A DNA stretch of 64,000 nt, from NCBI RefSeq assembly GCF_001612965.1, contig NZ_BDBL01000002.1, forward strand, positions 186,001 to 250,000, in the 5' to 3' direction. Made by a program: the position numbers and the translations under genes. This document shows positions 34,144 through 42,610 of this stretch, piece after piece; positions within the stretch are counted from its first letter, which is position 1, and every line of letters starts with the position of its first letter. The notes beneath the pieces were generated by a model. The model had not been told where the DNA came from. It saw nothing but the letters and a program-made list of their open reading frames with translations, and did not search any database. Source of the stretch: Nocardia kruczakiae NBRC 101016. GTDB taxonomy: Bacteria > Actinomycetota > Actinomycetes > Mycobacteriales > Mycobacteriaceae.

Positions 34144-35349
34144 ATGACCGGTGTCAGACGCACACGCATTCAAGCGGTCACCGAGGACGCCTCGGTAACC
34201 CAGCTGGAACTCTTCTTCGACCTCGTCCTGGTTTTCGCCTTCACCCAGGTGACCGATCTGGCCGCCCACGACGTCACCGCGCTCAACATGCTGCGGGCCG
34301 TGCTGGTGCTCGCGGTGATGTGGTGGGTGTGGATCGCCTACGCCTGGCTGGGCAATGTGGTGAAGGCCGACGAGGGGCTGGCCCGGGTGGCGATGTTCGC
34401 GGCCATGGGCGCGGGTCTCATCGTGGCCGAGGTGATTCCCGAGGCGTTCCACGACATGCCGGGCGGCTGGTACGGACCGCTCGTGTTCGCCATCGGCTAT
34501 CTCGTGATCCGGCTGGTCCATCTGGGGATGTTCTGGCTGGCCAGCACCGAGGACCGGCAGTTGCGCGGCCAGGTCGGCCGCTGGGCGGGTGGCTCGATCA
34601 CCATCGGCACCACACTGCTGATCGTGGCGGCCGTCGAGCACGGGACGGTGCAGATCGTGCTGTGGATCGCGGCCATCGCCGGCGATATGGTCTGGACCTT
34701 CTTCGCCGGTAACGACTGGCGCGTGAATTCGGCCTCGCACTTCGCCGAGCGGCACGGGCTGATCGTGATCGTCGCCCTCGGTGAATCGATCGTCTCCATC
34801 GGCGTCGGCGTGGCCGGGCTGCCGATCTCGTGGCCGATCACCGTGGGATCGCTACTCGCACTGGCGGTTTCGGGACTGCTGTGGTGGGCCTACTTCGACG
34901 TCGCCGCGACCGTCGTGGAACGCGCGATGACCGAGGCCTCGGGTCCGCGCCGGATCCGGATCGCGCGCAATTGCTACACCTTTCTGCACTTCCCGATGGT
35001 GGCCGGCATCGTCGCCATGTCGCTCGGGTTGAAGAAGACGCTGAACTATCTCGGTGGCGCGGCCGGACACACCCTGCACGATCGGCTGCACGGCATTCCC
35101 CTGTTCGCGCTCTACGGCGGCGTGGTGCTGTACCTGCTGGCACTGGTCTGGTTCCGGCACTACGCGACCCGGGTGGTGCTGTGGCCGCGCCTGGTCACCG
35201 CAGCGGTACTGATCGCCGCGGTTCCGCTCGCCGGACAGCTGCCGGCGATGGCCGCACTGGCGCTGCTGTGTGCCGTGCTCACCGTGCTGATCGTCTGGGA
35301 GACAATGCGTTACGCGCAACCTCGCGACGCGGTGCGGCACGCGCACTGA
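34144..35349 (+). CDS. Low-temperature-requirement protein A (LtrA) family membrane protein
   Basis: A 401-residue polytopic membrane protein of the LtrA family: the start SVTQLELFFDLVLVFAFTQVT is its signature, and about ten hydrophobic helices follow. It also contains the LIVIVALGESIVSIGVGV block typical of the C-terminal half. Function is unknown; it was named from a cold-growth mutant in Listeria. ATG 34144 is preferred over the GTG at 34138. It ends 14 bases before the convergent channel-like gene. Confidence 0.85.
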   Translation: MTGVRRTRIQAVTEDASVTQLELFFDLVLVFAFTQVTDLAAHDVTALNMLRAVLVLAVMWWVWIAYAWLGNVVKADEGLARVAMFAAMGAGLIVAEVIPEAFHDMPGGWYGPLVFAIGYLVIRLVHLGMFWLASTEDRQLRGQVGRWAGGSITIGTTLLIVAAVEHGTVQIVLWIAAIAGDMVWTFFAGNDWRVNSASHFAERHGLIVIVALGESIVSIGVGVAGLPISWPITVGSLLALAVSGLLWWAYFDVAATVVERAMTEASGPRRIRIARNCYTFLHFPMVAGIVAMSLGLKKTLNYLGGAAGHTLHDRLHGIPLFALYGGVVLYLLALVWFRHYATRVVLWPRLVTAAVLIAAVPLAGQLPAMAALALLCAVLTVLIVWETMRYAQPRDAVRHAH

Positions 35350-35362
35350 CCACCGAACCGGA

Positions 35363-36175
35363 CTAGCGCGGTGCCCGATCGGGCGAAATACGCTGCTGGA
35401 GTTTGTGATCCACCGCCTCCGGCACCTGCCCGCCCTCGCGCACCGCGTCCCGCATCTGATTGATGTTCTCGCGCAACACATCTCCGACCAATTCGTCGGT
35501 GCGCGGATCGGCCAGCACCTGGAAGACGATCCGGAAGCTGGTGTCGGCGATACCGCGGATGATCTCCTCGTGGAAGGGCAGGTAGCGCACCCGCCCGACC
35601 GCCGGATCCTTCTTGATCAGCTCGAGGATCATGGCGTCGAGTTCGTCGCGGTTCTCCTCCAGCGCCGCGGCGATATTGTGGGTGTACCGCCCCCGGCGCA
35701 GCACATCGGCGACCTCCTCCAGCACGGCCATGGTGACCGGGCGCCGGACCGCGTCGACGATCACGCCGACCGAGCGGTTCACCACCGCGGCGGTGACCCG
35801 GTCGCCGAAGGCCCGGTCCGCGACGCGGGCCAGCCGGACCAGGATCACGATGATGCGCAGCAGCCGGAAGCCCCGGAAGAACGGGCTGGTCACCGGGATC
35901 ATGCCCAGGACCTCGTACCAGTAGACGAACGGGAAGGTCCACGACCAGTCCGCCCGCCGCCAGCGCCAGAGGAATTCGAGGGCGAACACCGCGCAGATCG
36001 AGATGTCGACCACCACGATCACGTGATACGTGTGCTGCGGCACGGTGAAGAAGGTGATCCAGGTGACCAGACCCACCGAAACCACGGCGAGCGCCAGCAT
36101 CAACAGGTCGGTCCACAGCGCCGGCGGCTTGCGCGGATATCCCTCGGGCAACGATCCAGCCGGGTACTGCGCCAC
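35363..36175 (-). CDS. Voltage-sensor-like ion transporter domain protein without pore
   Basis: About 270 residues. Three or four membrane segments are seen: LLMLALAVVSVGLVTWITFF, VIVVVDISICAVFALEFLW and WTFPFVYWYEVLGMIPV, then an Arg-rich, S4-like FRLLRIIVILVRLARVADR. This resembles the S1-S4 part of a voltage-gated potassium channel, but no TVGYG filter or pore helix is present. The C-terminal half is a soluble domain. The GTG at 36175 has GGAAGGGG 6 bases upstream; another GTG at 36190 lacks one. Its function may be a proton pathway or a regulator rather than a channel. Confidence 0.75.
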   Translation of the reverse strand: MAQYPAGSLPEGYPRKPPALWTDLLMLALAVVSVGLVTWITFFTVPQHTYHVIVVVDISICAVFALEFLWRWRRADWSWTFPFVYWYEVLGMIPVTSPFFRGFRLLRIIVILVRLARVADRAFGDRVTAAVVNRSVGVIVDAVRRPVTMAVLEEVADVLRRGRYTHNIAAALEENRDELDAMILELIKKDPAVGRVRYLPFHEEIIRGIADTSFRIVFQVLADPRTDELVGDVLRENINQMRDAVREGGQVPEAVDHKLQQRISPDRAPR

Positions 36176-36264
36176 AACGGCCCCTTCCACATCGAACGGG
36201 TACCTGCCGAGAGTAGCGGCACCGGCGGCGCCGGGAAGCCGCCCCGAGCCCCGGGGCGGCGGAA

Positions 36265-37881
36265 TCAGCGCCCGGCGCGGATGATCGCTTCGAGGTTGCG
36301 TTCGGCCAGCGCGGTGATCGTCAGCGACGGATTCGCCGCGCCGGTGCTGCCCGGAATCGCCGCGCCGTCGACCACGTACAGCCCCGGATAGCCGTTGACC
36401 CGGCCGTAGTTGTCGGTGGCCCGGCCCAGCACCGCACCGCCGAGGGGATGCGCGGTGAACGGGGCATTGGCGTCGTAGCCGAGCGCCCCGTAGTCGAACA
36501 GCGCGCCCGACCGCTCGGCGATGCGCTGGTCGACCGCGCGGCAGGCGGCCACGACCTGATCCTGAGCCGCACGCGGCCAACTCAGGGCGGGGGCATTGCG
36601 CGCGGCGTCGTAGGTGATGCGCGTCCGGGTCGGATCGATCACCAGCCCGAGCGAGGCCAAGGCGCCGGTCTCCACCGGAATTCCGGGGATGTACCAGCTC
36701 TCCAGGGTCAACGGCATGCCGGACTCGTCGAAGATCCGGCTGGCGCTCGGCACGCCCTGCCCCAGCCCCGAGAGCCGGCTCTCACCGCGGGCCAGCGCGA
36801 CGTCGCCGTTGGTGCCCCAGCCGTCGCCGATGTGTTCGTCGAGGTTGGGCAGCGTGCCGGTGGCGCGGGCGCGGACCAGCAGTTCGGTGGTGCCGATGGA
36901 TCCGGCGCCGAGGAACAGCTTGTCGCAGGTCAGAGTTCGGATGCCCAGGACCTTGCCGGTCGGGTCGATTTTGGAGACCTGGAGGATGTAGCGGTCACCG
37001 TCGCGGCCGATGCTGTCCACCCGATGCCCGGGAAACACCGACGAGCGGCCCGTGGCATGCGCGTACTTCAGATAGTTCTGGTTGAGGTCGAACTTCGCGC
37101 CGTTCGAGTTGCCGAGATTGCTGCGGGCCGCGGTGGCCGACGCGCGCGTGGCACCGGCCAATTCGGCGCGCACCGTATCCCATTTGAAGATGGACTCGCT
37201 GGGCACCGGCTCGTACCCGGCCGCGCGCACCTGATCGTCCCACATCCGGGAATGGGCGAACGGCGGCGAATTGTAGATGTCGGCCGGCATGACCGACAGG
37301 CGGAGCATCTGCCGCACACGCGGATAGTAGGTGCGCTCCAATTCGGTGTAATCGACTGTGCCACCGAAGATCTCGTCGAAGTGGCGGCGTTCCGGGGCGA
37401 TCATGCACCCGGAGAAGATCACCGATCCGCCGCCCACGGCCGCGGCCCGCCACACATCGATCCCGTCGAATTCGGTGACATCGAGGACACCGCCGAAATC
37501 GGCGAAATGCATGGCGACCTTGGTGACGCCGGTGAAGCTGGTGCGATGCCAGAACCCGCGGCCGTCGGGCAGATCGTCACCGGTGAAGATCTCTCGCCAC
37601 GGATCGTTCGGCCAGCGCGACCCGCGCTCCAGCACGGTGTTGGCGATACCCGCCTCGGCCAGTCGCAATGCCGCGACCGCGGCGCCGAAGCCGGATCCGA
37701 TCACGATCGCCTCGGTATGCTCCGGCGGATCCGCGAGCGGTACGAAGATCTCCGACACCCAGTTGCGGAACATCCCGTCCCACGCCGGATCGGCGGCGGC
37801 TGTTCCGGTCTCGCGCAACGCGCCCGTGGCACCCAGCAAAACCGCAGCACCGGCCGCCTGTAAAAAGGCACGTCTCCGCAC
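36265..37881 (-). CDS. Tat-exported cholesterol-oxidase-like GMC flavoprotein
   Basis: A 538-residue protein with a Tat signal (RRRAFLQ followed by a hydrophobic AAGAAVLLGATGAL). The FAD motif IGSGFGAAVAALRLAEAG is near residues 61-78. The block FLGAGSIGTTELLVRARATG, GWGTNG and C-terminal HPLGGAVLGRATD and PSLTITALAERN align with class I cholesterol oxidases of Streptomyces and Brevibacterium. The equivalents of the catalytic Glu, His and Asn all seem present. It would oxidise 3-beta-hydroxysterols to 4-en-3-ones outside the membrane. GTG at 37881 has GGGAGG upstream. Confidence 0.85.
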   Translation of the reverse strand: MRRRAFLQAAGAAVLLGATGALRETGTAAADPAWDGMFRNWVSEIFVPLADPPEHTEAIVIGSGFGAAVAALRLAEAGIANTVLERGSRWPNDPWREIFTGDDLPDGRGFWHRTSFTGVTKVAMHFADFGGVLDVTEFDGIDVWRAAAVGGGSVIFSGCMIAPERRHFDEIFGGTVDYTELERTYYPRVRQMLRLSVMPADIYNSPPFAHSRMWDDQVRAAGYEPVPSESIFKWDTVRAELAGATRASATAARSNLGNSNGAKFDLNQNYLKYAHATGRSSVFPGHRVDSIGRDGDRYILQVSKIDPTGKVLGIRTLTCDKLFLGAGSIGTTELLVRARATGTLPNLDEHIGDGWGTNGDVALARGESRLSGLGQGVPSASRIFDESGMPLTLESWYIPGIPVETGALASLGLVIDPTRTRITYDAARNAPALSWPRAAQDQVVAACRAVDQRIAERSGALFDYGALGYDANAPFTAHPLGGAVLGRATDNYGRVNGYPGLYVVDGAAIPGSTGAANPSLTITALAERNLEAIIRAGR

Positions 37882-38007
37882 CGGCCACCTCCCTCATCAC
37901 GCATGGCCGCGCGCGAGATTACCGCCGAACTTCCTATCTCTCAACAGGATCGGCGCCGGCGACCGCGCTGTTACATGCGCGATCGCTATATCACGTAGTA
38001 GCGGGAC

Positions 38008-38718
38008 TCAGGCGCGCAGACGTTCGCGCCGCAGCCGGTCGACCTCGGGCAGATCGAGCGGTGCCAGTTCACGACCGCCGAGGGCCCGCGTGAGCAGGTG
38101 GTCGGCCAGTTCGGGGTTGCGGGCAAGTGCCGGGCCGTGCATGTAGGTGCCGATCACCGAGCCCTGCACCACCCCCTCGAGACCGTCGCCCACACCGTTG
38201 CCGACGCCCTTGGTGACCCGGCCCAATCCGGTCGCGTCCGCGCCGAGAGTCGTTCCGCCCCGGTGATTCTCGAAGCCGGTCACTGGCTGGGTCAGGCCCG
38301 CGAGCAGCGGCGTGGTGGCGACCTCCCCGATGGACCGGACCCGCTGCGGCGCGGTGGTCACGTCGAACAGGCCGACACCGTCCACGCGCTCCCCCGCCGA
38401 GGTTTCGTACCAGTTGCCCAGCACCTGGATCGCGGCGCAGATGGCAAGTACCGGAACACCTTTCGCGGCCGCGCGTTGCAGACCCGGATAGCGCTGCAGA
38501 TGCCGGGTCGCCAAGCGCTGCGCGGAGTCCTCGGCGCCGCCGAGGGTGTAGATGTCCAGCGTCTCCGGCACCGGGTCCGCGAGCGTGATCTCCACGATCT
38601 CGGCATCGATACCGCGCATGCGCAGCCGCTGCCGCAGCACCAGCGCATTGCCGCCGTCACCGTAGGTGCCCATCACATCGGGAAGTACCAGCCCGATCCG
38701 TACCGTCGATTCAGCCAT
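38008..38718 (-). CDS. gatD: Lipid II isoglutaminyl synthase, glutaminase subunit GatD
   Basis: A 236-residue class I glutamine amidotransferase-like protein. The catalytic Cys is in LAICAAIQVLGNWYE (about residue 95), with FENHRGGTTLG near 160 and the His in IGTYMHGPALARNPELAD near 193. It supplies ammonia to MurT for amidation of D-iso-glutamate in lipid II. ATG 38718 shares one base with the MurT stop (TGATG), so the pair is coupled, as in other Gram-positives and the mycobacterial equivalents. Confidence 0.92.
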   Translation of the reverse strand: MAESTVRIGLVLPDVMGTYGDGGNALVLRQRLRMRGIDAEIVEITLADPVPETLDIYTLGGAEDSAQRLATRHLQRYPGLQRAAAKGVPVLAICAAIQVLGNWYETSAGERVDGVGLFDVTTAPQRVRSIGEVATTPLLAGLTQPVTGFENHRGGTTLGADATGLGRVTKGVGNGVGDGLEGVVQGSVIGTYMHGPALARNPELADHLLTRALGGRELAPLDLPEVDRLRRERLRA

Positions 38719-39953
38719 CAGTGGTTTCCGTCCAGATCGCGATTCAAATCCCGGAAGGCGGTGTAGTTGGCGAGCACCTCGACCCGCCCGGGCGGACAGG
38801 ATGCGATGGCACGCAACGGATTCGGCACGGTCGTGTGCTCGACACCGGCGTAGGTCAGCCGCACGCCCAGGTCGGTGGCGCGCTCGCCCGCCGCGACCAC
38901 CTGAGTGCCCTCGAAGTGCTCGAAGCGCACATCCCACAGCCAGGACAGATCCTCGCCGTCGGGCACCTGGCCGTTGACCGCGATCACCAAACCCGTTGCG
39001 TCGGGGTCGATCATGGACAGCGCCTCCTGCCACCCGGCCGGATTCTTGGCCAGCAGCAGACGCGCGGAGTGCTCACCCACCTGCACGGTGCGGTAGCGGC
39101 CGGCGATCTCGCGAACGGTTCCGGCGGCCTGCGCCGCCGTTTCGGCACGGCCGCCCAGCGCAACCGCCGCGGCCACCGCCTGCGCGGCGTTGCCACGATT
39201 GGCACGACCCGGAAGGGCAAGGTGCAGCGGCAGTTTCAGCCCGTCGGGCCCGCACAGATACTCCGCGTCGACCCACCACTGCGGATCGGGCCGCTGGAAG
39301 TCGGCACCGGTGCTGCGCCAGTGGTTGCCCTCCCAGACGATCGGCTCGCCGCTGCGGGGGCAGCTGGTGGCATCGACCGCCCAGCCGCTGCCCGCCGACA
39401 CCCACACCACATTGGGATGGTCGTAAGCGATCGAGGTGATCAGCACGTCGTCACAATTGGCGATCAGGACGGTGTCGGGATGGCGAGCCATACCCTCGCG
39501 CAGTTTGCGCTCGATCATGTTGATCTCGCCGACCCGGTCGAGCTGATCGCGGCTCAGATTCAGCAGCACCACCGCGGCCGGGTTCAGCGCATCGGCCACG
39601 TGCGGCAGATGCAGTTCGTCGACCTCGATGGCGGCCAGCGGCGCGGCGCGGTCCACACTGAGCGCGGCGACGATTCCGGCATCCATATTGGCCCCATCGG
39701 CCTGGGTGACGACGCGGCCCAGTTCGGCCAGCGCGGCCGCGGTCATCCGGGTCGTCGTCGACTTGCCGTTGGTGCCGGTGACCAGCACCGTCCGCCGATC
39801 GCGGCCCAGCTGGGTCATGATGTCCGGGGCGATCTGCAGGGCGATCAGCCCGCCGATCATCGACCCCTTACCGCGTCCGGCCTTCTGAGAGGCCCACGAC
39901 GCCGCTGCCGCCGCCCGCAGCGCCAGCCGTCCGCGCACCGAGATGTCTGCCAC
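38718..39953 (-). CDS. murT: Lipid II isoglutaminyl synthase, MurT subunit
   Basis: A 411-residue Mur-ligase-fold protein. The P-loop is VTGTNGKSTTTRM near 56-68, with IEVDELHLPHVADALNP and LLNLSRDQLDRVGE in the central domain. The C-terminal DUF1727 part ends LANYTAFRDLNRDLDG. Cys pairs (SCPRSG, LCGPDG) correspond to the MurT zinc-ribbon region but only partly. It is the ATP-dependent amidator of lipid II. GTG at 39953 is preferred: TACACT (-10) ends 6 bases upstream, giving a leaderless start. A GTG three bases earlier is also possible. Confidence 0.92.
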   Translation of the reverse strand: MADISVRGRLALRAAAAASWASQKAGRGKGSMIGGLIALQIAPDIMTQLGRDRRTVLVTGTNGKSTTTRMTAAALAELGRVVTQADGANMDAGIVAALSVDRAAPLAAIEVDELHLPHVADALNPAAVVLLNLSRDQLDRVGEINMIERKLREGMARHPDTVLIANCDDVLITSIAYDHPNVVWVSAGSGWAVDATSCPRSGEPIVWEGNHWRSTGADFQRPDPQWWVDAEYLCGPDGLKLPLHLALPGRANRGNAAQAVAAAVALGGRAETAAQAAGTVREIAGRYRTVQVGEHSARLLLAKNPAGWQEALSMIDPDATGLVIAVNGQVPDGEDLSWLWDVRFEHFEGTQVVAAGERATDLGVRLTYAGVEHTTVPNPLRAIASCPPGRVEVLANYTAFRDLNRDLDGNH

Positions 39954-40072
39954 CACGCGAGTGTATTGGTGGGCGGACACCCGTGCGCGACCGGCCGATG
40001 TGATCTGCGACCCGGGGCTACTGAGGCCGGGCCGGGCGCCGCCGACCGGGCTCACTCGCGACGCGATGCCGG

Positions 40073-40690
40073 TCAGTACAACATGCGCCGATAATTCTCG
40101 GGCGAGTAGTAGTCCTGCAGTTGTTCCAGCGATTCGGCGGTGTTGCGCTGGACTTCCTTCACCAGCACCGCATGGCTGGGCAGCGGATCCTCCGGCCAGC
40201 GTTCGGGCAGCCACAGCTCGCTGCGCAGCAACGCCTTGGCGCAATGGTAAAAGATCTGCTCGATCGCCACCTCGACGGCGAGGATCGGCCGGTGCCCCTT
40301 GACCACCATGTCGTCGAAGTAGGGCGCGTCGCGCAGCAGCCGCGCCCGGCCGTTGATCCGCAGCGTCTCGTTGCGTCCGGGAATCAGGAACAGCACACCG
40401 ACGTGCGGATTGGACAGGATGTTGAAGTATCCGTCACCCCGCCGATTGCCCGGCCGCTCCGGGACCGCCAGCGTCCGGTCGTCGATCACGTGCACGAATC
40501 CGGCCGGATCGCCCTTCGGGGAGGCATCGCAACGCCCCTCGGCGTCGCTGGTCGCGAGGATGGCGAACGGCGCGGTCGCGATCCATTCCCGATCGAGCGG
40601 ATGCAGGCGCGTCCGCTCCTTCGTCGCGGCGCGCGGCGCCGGCTCACCGAGCAGTTCCCGAAGTTCGGCGGCGCTGGTGATCTCGCTCAT
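40073..40690 (-). CDS. Pyridoxamine 5'-phosphate oxidase (PPOX)-like FMN family protein
   Basis: A 205-residue flavin split-barrel protein. DREWIATAPFAILATSDAEGRCDASPKGDPAGFV is the PPOX-like FMN-binding strand block, followed by ERPGNRRGDGYFNILSNPHVGVLFLIPG. It resembles the MSMEG_1061-type subgroup. It would bind FMN or F420 and reduce small molecules. ATG 40690 is the start, and the stop is about 120 bases from murT. The function is not specific. Confidence 0.8.
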   Translation of the reverse strand: MSEITSAAELRELLGEPAPRAATKERTRLHPLDREWIATAPFAILATSDAEGRCDASPKGDPAGFVHVIDDRTLAVPERPGNRRGDGYFNILSNPHVGVLFLIPGRNETLRINGRARLLRDAPYFDDMVVKGHRPILAVEVAIEQIFYHCAKALLRSELWLPERWPEDPLPSHAVLVKEVQRNTAESLEQLQDYYSPENYRRMLY

Positions 40691-40726
40691 CACCCCATTG
40701 AACGCGCGAGATCCGCCGCCCGCCAC

Positions 40727-42481
40727 CTACATCGGGACGTCGAACATATTCGGCTGTCCGGCCGCGTAGCGCGCGCTGTCGGCCTGGCGCAGTGGCTCCA
40801 GCTGCGGCGCCCGGTACAGCTGGAACAGCCGGCAGCGGGCGGCATTCGATCCGGCGACGTCCAGCAGCGCGTTCACCGCGGTGCGAGCCGCCTCGCACGC
40901 ACCTTCCATGGTCGCGAGATCGATGTTCGTGCGCACGTAATCGCCTGCGAGGAACAGGTTTTCCAGACCGCCGTGCGCATTCGGGCGCGCCGCCCAGGAA
41001 CCGGCGGTGTTGATCAGCAGCGGATCGGCGTTCGTATTGCGGTTCTGCGCGGCGTCCCAGCTCACGCCGGTATCCAGGAACCACGACACCAGATCCGAAT
41101 CCTCCAGCGCCGCACGGCCTTCCAGATGCCTTTGCAACTGCGCCCAGACCTCGCGGGCGATTTCGTCGTGGGTGCATTCGATCGCCGGCTTGCCGTACAG
41201 GATGCCGGGTGTATTCCAGTCCGAGATGTCGACCGACAGACAATCCCGGACCGAACCGTCACCGGATTCGGAAAGCCTTGTGCGCGTCCAGAACTGGTTC
41301 TGCGCGATGGAGGTGAGCGACCACGGGGAGTCGACGTAGGCGGTATGGCCGCGCGCGATCTGGGTGGGACGGCGCAGATAGAACTGCATTCCGCTCATCC
41401 AGTTCACCACCAGGCCGTCCATGGCCGCCAATTCCGGCTGCACCGCGAGGATTTCCGGCGTCCACAGTGTGCGCGCGACCTCGACCGGCACCGCCAGCAC
41501 GAAATAGTCGGCGTCGACCGCCCGCTCGCTACCGCCGACGGCCACCCGGGCGCCCGAGATGCGCCGATCGCGCACGTCGAGCCCGCGCAGTTCGGCGGTG
41601 TCGAAACGCACCCCCAGGCCGCGCAGATGGGCCACCCAGGGGTCGATCCAGGCCTCGTTGGTCGGACCGTTCAGCAGCCGGTCCAGCGGTCCGTCGTTAC
41701 CGGTCTCCAGCGGATTGCCGAGGAACTGCTCGCCCATGGAACCGATGGTCCGGGTACTGGCGTGATCGTCCTTGGCCGCGACCAGCAGTGTGGTGAGGGT
41801 GCGCGACATCAGCATGCGGAATTCCTGCGAGCGACCACGGGCGCCCACGAAATCGCGCCAGGCGAGTTTCTCCCACTCGCCGAAACGACGATCGTCGCAA
41901 CTGGTGTTGAAAACCAGGAGCCGATTGGCGAAATACGCCGCATCGGTCATCGGCATCTTCATCGAGGTGGAGATCACCGAGGCGACGGTCTGGCGGAAAT
42001 CGTCGGGGGTGGCCCACGGTTTTCCGGCGCGACCCATCGGCACGATGGTGTCGTCGGCGCCGGCGCGGGAGAAACGCGCCTCGGCAGCCGGGACCAGATT
42101 GTCCCAGACACCGTTGGCATTACCCGCGAACGGAATTCGCCGCATGGTGTCGGGAAGGTGGTGATAGAAACCGGGGAAGAATCGGAAACCGTGTTCGCCC
42201 GGCAGATCGGCACGGCCGCCGCGACCACTGTCCGGCACCGGAATGCTGCGCGCTTTACCGCCCAGCGCCCGGCGTTCGTAGATCGTGACGTCGAATCCGC
42301 GCTCGGCCAATTCGTGCGCCGCGGTCAGTCCGGCGACGCCGCCACCGAAGATCGCGACCCGCCGGCCGGGATCGGCATTCGCACGAATCGGGCGCATCAT
42401 GGCGCCCGCGGTTATCACACCCGCGCCGGCCGCTCCGCGAAGTACCGTCCTTCGCGAGACGGCCCCGTATTTTTCTGCCAT
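40727..42481 (-). CDS. Tat-exported FAD-dependent amine-oxidase-fold oxidoreductase
   Basis: A 584-residue protein. A Tat signal (SRRTVLRGAAGAG) precedes the FAD motif VAIFGGGVAGLTAAHELAERG near residues 42-62. The ERRALGGKARSIPV loop resembles phytoene-desaturase/hydroxysqualene-dehydroxylase enzymes. The C-terminal LFLAGDYVRTNIDLATMEGA contacts FAD, and EACEAARTAVNALL follows. It would oxidise or desaturate a lipid-like substrate outside the membrane or be held at it. It is single, with the EspI-like gene upstream on the same strand after 129 bases. ATG at 42481 is the start. Confidence 0.82.
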   Translation of the reverse strand: MAEKYGAVSRRTVLRGAAGAGVITAGAMMRPIRANADPGRRVAIFGGGVAGLTAAHELAERGFDVTIYERRALGGKARSIPVPDSGRGGRADLPGEHGFRFFPGFYHHLPDTMRRIPFAGNANGVWDNLVPAAEARFSRAGADDTIVPMGRAGKPWATPDDFRQTVASVISTSMKMPMTDAAYFANRLLVFNTSCDDRRFGEWEKLAWRDFVGARGRSQEFRMLMSRTLTTLLVAAKDDHASTRTIGSMGEQFLGNPLETGNDGPLDRLLNGPTNEAWIDPWVAHLRGLGVRFDTAELRGLDVRDRRISGARVAVGGSERAVDADYFVLAVPVEVARTLWTPEILAVQPELAAMDGLVVNWMSGMQFYLRRPTQIARGHTAYVDSPWSLTSIAQNQFWTRTRLSESGDGSVRDCLSVDISDWNTPGILYGKPAIECTHDEIAREVWAQLQRHLEGRAALEDSDLVSWFLDTGVSWDAAQNRNTNADPLLINTAGSWAARPNAHGGLENLFLAGDYVRTNIDLATMEGACEAARTAVNALLDVAGSNAARCRLFQLYRAPQLEPLRQADSARYAAGQPNMFDVPM

Positions 42482-42610
42482 CTATCGGGACCTCCACACC
42501 GCGGGTAACTGTATGCGGTGCGGCCGGGCCCCGTATCGATTGGGGTAACAATTCGGCCGGGCAGCAATTCGACGGGGAGAAAATCCTCGCAAATCGATGC
42601 CCGGCGCGAA

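Noticed and set aside
40121..42508. 795-aa plus-strand frame over the PPOX and FAD genes
   Set aside because: Spans two real genes in antisense and shows only Arg/His/Asp-rich shadow sequence.
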